Origin: a bacterium
GTDB taxonomy: Bacteria; Bacteroidota; Ignavibacteria; Kapaibacteriales; UBA961
Assembly (NCBI GenBank): GCA_022844575.1
Contig: JALHLL010000226.1
Coordinates: 1-5,321 of the forward strand
Reading direction: 5' to 3'
Length of the DNA: 5,321 bases
Shown: positions 1 to 5,321 of the stretch, one piece after another
How the letters are laid out: every line of letters begins with the position of its first letter
Numbering within the stretch: position 1 is the stretch's first letter
Notes under the pieces: generated by a model
The model's database searches: none
Seen by the model: only the letters and a program-made list of their open reading frames with translations
Told to the model about the DNA's origin: nothing
Position numbers and translations under genes: made by a program

Positions 1-150
1 GAGTTTTTACAAATCGGATGCAATTTTACGAATTGTTAAGTACTTTGCCAAAATTATCTTACTTTCTGTTCAAAAACATTACCCACACTATACACTATAA
101 CAAACTATTCTGCATAACTACAGTGGAGCTGTTCATTAACAAATACTGTA

Positions 151-180
151 TTGAGATTAAGCACCTAATTGCTAAGTTTG
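151..180 (+). promoter_or_regulatory. Bacteroidota-type promoter for the DUF6265-like gene
   Basis: A TTG at 151-153 is followed after 19 bases by TAAGTTTG at 173-180. This matches the Bacteroidota primary-sigma consensus (TTG or TTTG, about 19-21 bases, TAnnTTTG). Transcription would start near base 187, leaving a leader of roughly 30 bases before the ATG at 220. The match is by eye; with such AT-rich DNA a chance hit is possible, but element, spacing and position all agree. Confidence 0.55.
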
Positions 181-219
181 TCATTGAACTGTATTTGTGC
201 ATTTACCCTTTGATGTTCT

Positions 220-732
220 ATGAAATTTTCAACTACATTCTTTATAGTTTTTTGTTCTTGTTTTATGGAGACTTTCTCGCAACAATTCCTTACACCACAT
301 ACTATCGGAGAGGATTCAAGTCTTAGCAATGCTGCAACTCTTCGTGATACGGAGTTTCTTGCGGGATACTGGAAAGGTACCGGTTTTGGCGGCACTGTAG
401 AGGAACAATGGTCATTACCATTAGCCGGGAGTATGGTAGGTACATTTCGATTAGTAAAGGACGGTAAAAACGTATTCTATGAAATAATGGAACTTGCAGA
501 AATCGCCGGAAGTCTGACACTGAAAGTAAAGCACTTCACGCCCGAGTTTATAGCGTGGGAAGAAAAAGACAAGTTTACTACATTTCATCTTGTTACAATC
601 CGCAACTCCGTCTTGTATTTTAACGGACTAACCATCGAAAAAACGGAAAAGGGCATCAGATTGTATTTACGAATGAAAAAAAAGGATGGCTCCGTATCGG
701 AAGAAGTATTGGATTATGCAAAAATTATGTGA
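220..732 (+). CDS. Secreted DUF6265-family-like protein
   Basis: This 170-residue protein has an export signal and one small, probably beta-rich domain. Its biochemical role is unknown. Residues 1-20 look like a signal peptide: Lys2, a hydrophobic stretch at about 7-16, and a plausible signal peptidase I site after Ser20 (TFS|QQ). Cys14 is preceded by FCS, a poor lipobox, so a lipoprotein is a less likely alternative. Residues 45-168 resemble DUF6265: FLAGYWKG (46-53), EEQW (61-64), AGSMVGTFR (69-77), KHF (104-106), WEEKD (113-117) and FNGLT (134-138). The length is normal for this family. No Shine-Dalgarno precedes the ATG, but this start places the signal peptide correctly and follows a promoter-like element. 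The kinase gene begins 155 bases downstream with a possible regulatory array between them, so co-transcription is uncertain. The family assignment is from memory of its motifs. Confidence 0.85.
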   Translation: MKFSTTFFIVFCSCFMETFSQQFLTPHTIGEDSSLSNAATLRDTEFLAGYWKGTGFGGTVEEQWSLPLAGSMVGTFRLVKDGKNVFYEIMELAEIAGSLTLKVKHFTPEFIAWEEKDKFTTFHLVTIRNSVLYFNGLTIEKTEKGIRLYLRMKKKDGSVSEEVLDYAKIM

Positions 733-775
733 TTAACCCGTTCTTTTTCCGATCGATATCTACTGTAGTATAAAA

Positions 776-806
776 CAAAGATAAACTTTGGTACTTTGGT
801 ACAAAG
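776..806. repeat. Four-unit CAAAG/CTTTG inverted and tandem array
   Basis: CAAAG (776-780), CTTTG (786-790), CTTTG (794-798) and CAAAG (802-806) are packed into 31 bases. Units 1-2 form an inverted repeat with a 5-base spacer and units 3-4 an inverted repeat with a 3-base spacer. TTTGGTAC is also an exact tandem duplication at 787-794 and 795-802. The array lies 82 bases before the kinase ATG. It could be an operator for a dimeric regulator, or duplicated TTTG-type upstream promoter elements, although I found no well-spaced TAnnTTTG partner. The repeats are seen directly; the regulatory role is inferred. Confidence 0.5.
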
Positions 807-887
807 AATGATAGTATCGAGCAGAGAATATAAATTGATATATTTTGCAGTGGAATCTTGTGGAGTTGTACTCCCGACTTAATTTTT

Positions 888-3008
888 ATGACGAAAGAAT
901 CGGCTAGAGGCATAGAAGTGGAAAATCTGCCCATTAGTTTCGAGAGTTTAGAAATTCCCGCCTATCTAAAAACCCTTTTCGAGAAAAGTGAGTACAATAC
1001 TATTATAGGTTTAGCACCCAAAATCATTGAACATTGTACCGAATCTGGTAATGTGAATAATGGTTGTTATAGCATGTACTATTATGCTTTGTCCTTGATA
1101 CAACACTCTGAGTATGTCCAAGCGAAAAAATTATTACTTACCGTGTTAGATATTGCGCTGCAAGAAAATACAGATATACGACTTCCCAGTTTATATAATT
1201 ATCTCGGAATAATAGAACGGAATCTCTCGAATTTTTCATCGGCGCGTGATTGGTATGAAAAAGCACTAGAATCTTATCGTAAGAACGATGATATAATGGG
1301 GCAAGCCCGTATTTATAATAATCTGGGAATGCTTGGTATGGGGTTCGGCACTTTTTCGCAAGCATTACATGATTTTACGGAAAGTTTAAATCTTAGAAAA
1401 AAACACAATGCTACAACAAATATCTCCGCTGTTCTTAACAATATAGGTCTGATATACCTAAATACAGGCCGTTTATTCGATGCTATAGAATATTTCACAC
1501 AATCTTTACAAATAGAGAGAGAAAAAGAAGATAATAATGGTATTGCTATTTGTTTGCTGAATATAGGGTCGGTATATGAAAGTCTAAAGGATTTTGATCA
1601 AGCACTCGAATATTATCGCCAAAGTATGTTGTTCCGAAGCAAAACGGGCAATATTAACGGCTCTGCACATTGTCTATCACATATTGGGAATTTATTTTTC
1701 ATACAGAATATGTATGAGGATGCACAGCTATATTTTACCGAAGCCAGAGATATTAAAAAAAATGTCGGCGATAAAACGGGTGAGGCAAATTATAATAGAA
1801 TGATTGGCGAATGTTTTTCTTGTGAGGGGAAATATTCCGTAGCTATGCAGTTTTTTGATATAGCAGAGTCCGTATATCGCGAGAGTAATAATGAAGGCGA
1901 GCTACATAATCTGTTAATATGTAAAGCAAAGTTATATGCAAAATCCGATTCCGGTTTTTATAATTTTATTAAAGCGGAATCAATTTATGATGACGCATTA
2001 ACATTTGCTTCGGATAATGGCGATGAGAAAATGGAAATGAATATCAGGAAATCACTCGCCGATTTTTACGAGCTACATAATGACCAAGCAAAGTCATTAT
2101 TCAATTTCAAAAAATTTCACGGTTTATCGGAAAAAATACAAGGAAAGGACGTTCTTGCAAAAATCCTGACTTTTGAGGCGGAACGAAAAATTGAAAGGAT
2201 AAGAAAAGAACATGAAAGTACAATTGAGAAAAACCGTGTTTTAGAGCATTTGGTTACCGAAAGAACTTCGCAGTTGAATGCTTTAATAATCAAGGAGAGT
2301 AATTTCAGGCATATACATGAAGCATTTGTAAGGCATATTTCTCATGAATTTCGGACTCCTTTAACAGCGCTTACTCTTGGAATCAGCGTGATTGAAAGAA
2401 TCGTTTCGGAATCGGATGAGTTTTCACAATCGGATCAGATACTTGCATATTGCAGAGCGATGAATACAGCAGCTAACTCATTGCGAACAATTTTGGATAG
2501 TGCTCAAACACTTACACATACCCAGGCCTCAATAATCGATTTGAAACTTTCCGGTGTGGCTGTTGCCCCCATAGTATTGGAATGCACAACATATTGGAAA
2601 ACTATGTCGAACCCGAAACAAAAGTTCGACATTCGAATAAATGATGCGGAAGCACGCTCCATCTCAAACGCAATAGCCATTGAAAATATAGTGCGGCTTT
2701 TATTAGAAAATGCGCGAATGTACTCGCCCGAACATGCAACGATTACTCTTACAATTTCCACTATTGACAAAAATTGTGAAATAAGTGTTCATAATACCCA
2801 TTCATTTATTCCTTCGGGAGATAAAGAACATATATTTGATGTATTCTATCGTGGCTCGCAATACAGAGAACTAAAACATGGCGGATTAGGGATAGGATTA
2901 ACATTATGTACACTTTATTCGCTTTCGATAGGAGCTGTTATCGAATGTATCAGCAGTGTTCAAGAAGGCACGGAGTTTATACTCAAACTTCCTGCCTCAG
3001 AGTTTTGA
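888..3008 (+). CDS. Cytoplasmic TPR-array sensor histidine kinase
   Basis: A 706-residue soluble two-component histidine kinase with no membrane segment, so it should sense a cytoplasmic ligand or protein partner. Residues 61-415 are tetratricopeptide repeats; those beginning near 101, 141, 181, 221, 261 and 301 recur at exactly 40 residues, the long TPR type also seen in Rap and kinesin-light-chain proteins. Residues 420-475 form a charged, probably coiled-coil linker. The H-box is ISHEFRTPLTAL with His486 as the likely phosphorylated residue. In the ATPase domain, the N-box is LLLENARMYSPE (Asn608) and the G2 box is GGLGIGL (665-671). The G1 box is altered: the usual DxGxG reads N636-x-H638-x-F640. 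The frame opens upstream at TTG 858; I chose ATG 888 because the ten extra residues add no recognisable domain. No response regulator is in the window. The ligand is unknown. Confidence 0.9.
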   Translation: MTKESARGIEVENLPISFESLEIPAYLKTLFEKSEYNTIIGLAPKIIEHCTESGNVNNGCYSMYYYALSLIQHSEYVQAKKLLLTVLDIALQENTDIRLPSLYNYLGIIERNLSNFSSARDWYEKALESYRKNDDIMGQARIYNNLGMLGMGFGTFSQALHDFTESLNLRKKHNATTNISAVLNNIGLIYLNTGRLFDAIEYFTQSLQIEREKEDNNGIAICLLNIGSVYESLKDFDQALEYYRQSMLFRSKTGNINGSAHCLSHIGNLFFIQNMYEDAQLYFTEARDIKKNVGDKTGEANYNRMIGECFSCEGKYSVAMQFFDIAESVYRESNNEGELHNLLICKAKLYAKSDSGFYNFIKAESIYDDALTFASDNGDEKMEMNIRKSLADFYELHNDQAKSLFNFKKFHGLSEKIQGKDVLAKILTFEAERKIERIRKEHESTIEKNRVLEHLVTERTSQLNALIIKESNFRHIHEAFVRHISHEFRTPLTALTLGISVIERIVSESDEFSQSDQILAYCRAMNTAANSLRTILDSAQTLTHTQASIIDLKLSGVAVAPIVLECTTYWKTMSNPKQKFDIRINDAEARSISNAIAIENIVRLLLENARMYSPEHATITLTISTIDKNCEISVHNTHSFIPSGDKEHIFDVFYRGSQYRELKHGGLGIGLTLCTLYSLSIGAVIECISSVQEGTEFILKLPASEF

Positions 3009-3159
3009 AAATGAGGATAAGTAGTTTCCTGACTCAATACTTATAGAGCGGATTCGTCACAGAATAGACGTGAAAAACTATAAAAAATCACCCAAAAAGT
3101 ACTTCACGCTCATTTGTTATATATAATACTTATCATTCATTTATCCTTTTGGTTTTTTC

Positions 3160-4233
3160 ATGATACAAGAGAGTTTACAATTTCTTACAAATTACCTTAA
3201 TAATCCATCACCTACAGGATTTGAAACTGGCGGTCAAAAACTATGGCTTGAGTACATTACTCCATATATAGATGAATGGGAAAGTGATGTTTACGGATCG
3301 GTTATAGGTATAATAAACCCCGAAGCATCATACAAAGTTGTTATTGAGGCACATGCCGATGAAATAGCATGGTATGTAAGTTATATCAACGAAAACGGGT
3401 ACATTTACCTGAAGCGCAATGGCGGCTCCGATACGATGATAGCCCCTTCTATGCGAGCTAATATCTATACCAATTCAGGCACAGTAAAAGCAGTATTCGG
3501 TTGGCCTGCAATACATGTTAGAGATAAGGCAAAGGATGATGGACCGACCATTAAAAATATTTTTCTTGATTGCGGATGTGCAAATAAAGAAGAAGTACAA
3601 AAACTTGGTGTACGCGTTGGGGATATTGTAATTTTTGAAGCCGATAGTATGGTACTGCAAGATAAATGGCTTGTAGGGCGCGCCGTTGACAACAGAATAG
3701 GCGGCTTTATGATTGCCGAAGTTGCCCGTTTATTGAAAGAAAACGGGAAAAAACTCGACTTCGGTTTATACATTGTAAATGCAGTACAAGAAGAAGTCGG
3801 ATTACATGGAGCAGCGATGGTCGCAAGTCGCATTCAGCCGGATGTAGCCATTATAACGGATGTAACACACGATACAACTGCACCTATGTATGATAAGAAT
3901 GCACAAGGTGAAAGAGCTTGTGGCAAAGGGCCTGTTTTAACAGTAGCTCCGGCTGTGCAGAATAATGTGCTAAAAATGCTTGCCGACACTGCGGAAAAAA
4001 ATGAAATTCCTATTCAGTGGACAGCGGCATCAGGTGTTACGGGTACCGATACGGATGCTTTTGCATATTCGGGTAAAGGAATTGCATCGGCATTAATCTC
4101 CTTAGCATTAAAATATATGCATACAACGGTAGAAATGGTACACCTTGACGATGTTGAAAATGTGATAAAATTGATGTATGAATTTATACTGCAATTGCCT
4201 GCGGGTCATGATTTCAGATATTTGAAAAAATAA
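3160..4233 (+). CDS. M42-family metallo-aminopeptidase (FrvX/glutamyl aminopeptidase type)
   Basis: A 357-residue cytoplasmic zinc or cobalt exopeptidase. M42 enzymes usually assemble into tetrahedral dodecamers and trim N-terminal residues from short peptides left by protein breakdown. All expected active-site elements are visible. They are AHADE (His65 metal ligand, Asp67), AVDNR (Asp177 bridging ligand), QEEVGLHGA (Glu211 catalytic base, Glu212 ligand), ITDVTHD (Asp234 ligand) and YMHTTVEMV (His321 ligand). The N-terminus has the family's SPTGFE motif near residue 17, which supports the ATG start even though no Shine-Dalgarno precedes it. Length is typical. The gene is 151 bases after the kinase and is followed by a strong terminator, so it is probably the last gene of its unit or transcribed alone. 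Substrate preference (glutamyl, leucyl, lysyl or broad) cannot be read from the sequence. Some homologues are annotated as endoglucanase M or deblocking aminopeptidase; peptidase is the safer call. Confidence 0.96.
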   Translation: MIQESLQFLTNYLNNPSPTGFETGGQKLWLEYITPYIDEWESDVYGSVIGIINPEASYKVVIEAHADEIAWYVSYINENGYIYLKRNGGSDTMIAPSMRANIYTNSGTVKAVFGWPAIHVRDKAKDDGPTIKNIFLDCGCANKEEVQKLGVRVGDIVIFEADSMVLQDKWLVGRAVDNRIGGFMIAEVARLLKENGKKLDFGLYIVNAVQEEVGLHGAAMVASRIQPDVAIITDVTHDTTAPMYDKNAQGERACGKGPVLTVAPAVQNNVLKMLADTAEKNEIPIQWTAASGVTGTDTDAFAYSGKGIASALISLALKYMHTTVEMVHLDDVENVIKLMYEFILQLPAGHDFRYLKK

Positions 4234-4244
4234 CCATAATTACG

Positions 4245-4276
4245 AAAAAAGGCGGCAAAATTATTGCCGCCTTTTT
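4245..4276. terminator. Bidirectional intrinsic terminator
   Basis: A perfect 8-bp stem, GGCGGCAA (4251-4258) with TTGCCGCC (4264-4271), encloses a 5-base loop. It is preceded by six A (4245-4250) and followed by five T (4272-4276). It starts 11 bases after the peptidase stop codon. Because both flanks are homopolymeric, the hairpin can also end transcripts of the convergent minus-strand genes, whose last stop codon lies about 100 bases away. Confidence 0.92.
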
Positions 4277-4372
4277 ATATCTGATCTTATGCCCCAATAG
4301 TTGTATCTTATACTCTCCCATTGCCTTATTGATCTATATCAGCTTTGAGCAACCATTCTCAATCTATCACAA

Positions 4373-4783
4373 TTAGTTGGCAAAAAACTCAATCAACGTT
4401 CTCCACTCATCAGGTTTCATTGATTGTTCTCGTATGTGCATAATACACTTTTCGCCATTATACACAGATAATTTCGCACCTATTCTTTCAATCTTAAATT
4501 CACCTTTACGAAAGTCCATCGGAACTCGTTTGAAGAAAACCTTATTAAAAAAGTCGACAGAAACTTCATCTCCCTGAATACTAATTGTATAAACTTCATT
4601 TCTATTTAAATAAAAGATAAACACTATCAACAAAAAATTCACCATAGACAGTATAGGAATAAGATTAGCTATATCAATCTTAAATAAAAACATCAAAGAA
4701 GGAACCTCAATCAACAATCCTCCAAACAAAACAGCAATAACAAGTCTGTTGAGTAAAAAACCTTTACAATATATTTTCTTCAT
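4373..4783 (-). CDS. Small membrane-anchored protein of unknown function, two TM helices
   Basis: This 136-residue protein belongs to no family I recognise. After a basic N-terminus, residues 13-34 and 39-59 are strongly hydrophobic and should form a transmembrane hairpin. Residues 62-117 alternate polar and hydrophobic residues, suggesting a beta-rich soluble domain. Residues 118-136 (PDEWRTLIEFF) look like a closing amphipathic helix. This two-helix-plus-domain layout resembles small bacterial PH-like membrane proteins, but I cannot assign that fold from sequence alone. The ATG is preceded by AGG six bases upstream, a weak ribosome binding site. It lies 43 bases downstream of a similarly organised gene on the same strand, so the two are probably an operon. 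The AT-rich composition with coherent domain structure argues for a real gene. Confidence 0.75.
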   Translation of the reverse strand: MKKIYCKGFLLNRLVIAVLFGGLLIEVPSLMFLFKIDIANLIPILSMVNFLLIVFIFYLNRNEVYTISIQGDEVSVDFFNKVFFKRVPMDFRKGEFKIERIGAKLSVYNGEKCIMHIREQSMKPDEWRTLIEFFAN

Positions 4784-4826
4784 AAAAAACCTAAATAGTG
4801 TACAACAATTCTTATTCTGTTACTTT

Positions 4827-5213
4827 TTAGAAAGAATCATCGAGCTTCTTATCAATACAATAAAGCTCTAGAGTACTGAGTAACTTCTCAAACTCTTCCT
4901 CTGTCCATGGGTACTTGCTGCGTCTTGCGAAAAACAACCTTTTTCCCTTATAGTAAATTCTCAAAACATCAGTTTCACTATCGTAAATTTTAAGCCTAAT
5001 TTTTAGATACTCGACCTCGTCAAATGAACATTCAATACTTTTTCTGCCTGAAAAGGTATAGTAATAGAAACAAACTTTTAGACTACTCTTATAAAAATCA
5101 CATTCGTATAATATATACCTTGTCTTTGTAGAAAAAAACATTATAAAGGCAAGGAATCCCGTTAGGCTTAAATTAATTAATACCCAGAGGGTAGACGTAT
5201 CAACCAATAACAA
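4827..5213 (-). CDS. Small membrane-anchored protein of unknown function, non-ATG start
   Basis: This 128-residue protein is not recognised as any known family. One hydrophobic segment (about residues 8-27) is followed by a beta-rich, charged domain (33-100) and a C-terminal acidic helix with WTEEEFEKLL at 103-112. The order of elements matches the downstream neighbour, whose C-terminus also ends in a Trp/Glu-rich helix, so the two may be diverged paralogues. The start is uncertain. No in-frame ATG occurs before residue 25, which would cut into the membrane helix. TTG at 5213 or TTG at 5207 are the only common alternatives, and no Shine-Dalgarno is evident. The reading frame is open for six more codons (NRPIVI) up to a TAG at 5232-5234, and these codons prolong the hydrophobic stretch. 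The gene may therefore start at a rare codon or be an N-terminally truncated copy. Confidence 0.62.
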   Translation of the reverse strand: MLLVDTSTLWVLINLSLTGFLAFIMFFSTKTRYILYECDFYKSSLKVCFYYYTFSGRKSIECSFDEVEYLKIRLKIYDSETDVLRIYYKGKRLFFARRSKYPWTEEEFEKLLSTLELYCIDKKLDDSF

Positions 5214-5243
5214 AATAACTATTGGGCGGTTCTATAAATTAAC

Positions 5244-5276
5244 TTGTTAATTATCAGGTAATTATATTTAGATTTG
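5244..5276 (+). promoter_or_regulatory. Bacteroidota-type promoter for the gene at the right edge
   Basis: TAGATTTG at 5269-5276 matches the TAnnTTTG element exactly. A TTG at 5244-5246 lies 22 bases upstream, slightly longer than the usual 19-21. Transcription would begin near 5283 and reach the ATG at 5300 after about 17 bases. The element is on the plus strand and points away from the minus-strand pair, so this gap is a divergent intergenic region. Confidence 0.45.
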
Positions 5277-5299
5277 TATAGAACTTAACGGAGTTTTTC

Positions 5300-5321
5300 A
5301 TGAAATATCATAATTACAAGC
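5300..5321 (+). CDS. Start of an unidentified gene, cut by the window edge
   Basis: ATG at 5300 opens a frame reading MKYHNYK before the window ends. GGAG at 5290-5293 lies six bases upstream, a better Shine-Dalgarno match than at any other start here, and a promoter-like element sits just before it. Seven codons are too few to assign a product. It is divergent from the minus-strand membrane-protein pair. Confidence 0.45.

Noticed and set aside
18..326. A 102-codon plus-strand open frame rich in Phe, Tyr, Ile and Leu
   Set aside because: It reads through AT-rich intergenic DNA, contains the promoter-like element at 151-180, and overlaps the signal peptide of the gene at 220 in another frame. 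It shows no domain pattern.
2504..2770. An 88-codon minus-strand frame inside the kinase gene
   Set aside because: It overlaps the conserved histidine kinase domains in antisense and has no recognisable features.
3069..3108. Inverted repeat CGTGAA / TTCACG between kinase and peptidase as a terminator
   Set aside because: The stem is only 6 bp with a 28-base loop, and no T-run follows. It is too weak to call a terminator or operator.
3122..3127. TATAAT, an E. coli-like -10 box before the peptidase gene
   Set aside because: No matching -35 element lies at 16-18 bases upstream, and the surrounding DNA is nearly all A and T, so the hexamer is expected by chance. No TAnnTTTG was found in this gap either.
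3465..3833. A 122-codon minus-strand frame within the peptidase gene
   Set aside because: It is antisense to a fully conserved M42 enzyme and has a composition typical of a shadow frame.
5255..5301. Minus-strand mini-frame starting at the ATG at 5301 (MKNSVKFYTNLNIIT) as a lost N-terminus of the gene at 5213
   Set aside because: It ends after 15 codons in a different frame, and the DNA between it and the downstream frame carries stops in all three frames. A single frameshift cannot join them.

Overview
This is an AT-rich bacterial window with short intergenic gaps. It most likely comes from the Bacteroidota or a close FCB relative; Kapabacteria- or Ignavibacteria-like lineages would fit, but I cannot fix the genus. 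Three things suggest this. Two gaps carry a good match to the Bacteroidota promoter -7 element TAnnTTTG. Most starts lack a Shine-Dalgarno sequence. A soluble TPR-array histidine kinase is a protein type common in these lineages.

Layout, plus strand. Bases 1-150 hold no gene I can support. A Bacteroidota-type promoter (151-180) precedes a secreted DUF6265-like protein (220-732). A 155-base gap contains a compact four-unit CAAAG/CTTTG array (776-806). It is followed by a cytoplasmic histidine kinase (888-3008) with an N-terminal 40-residue-period TPR array, a coiled coil, an intact H-box and a catalytic domain with a degenerate G1 box. After a 151-base gap comes a complete M42-family metallo-aminopeptidase (3160-4233). 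It ends at a strong terminator (4245-4276) that can work in both directions.

Layout, minus strand. Two small membrane-anchored proteins of unknown function (5213-4827, then 4783-4373) lie in tandem and run toward the same terminator. They share an architecture and may be diverged paralogues. The upstream one has no ATG start and may be N-terminally damaged. At the right edge a new plus-strand gene begins (5300), with its own promoter-like and Shine-Dalgarno-like signals. Only seven codons are visible.

The genes do not form an obvious pathway. The kinase has no response regulator in the window and looks like an orphan. The peptidase looks like a housekeeping peptide-degradation enzyme with its own transcription unit. 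The most unusual elements are the kinase's altered ATP-binding motif, the inverted and tandem repeat array in front of it, and the minus-strand membrane-protein pair. I see no CRISPR array, transposon, tRNA or rRNA.
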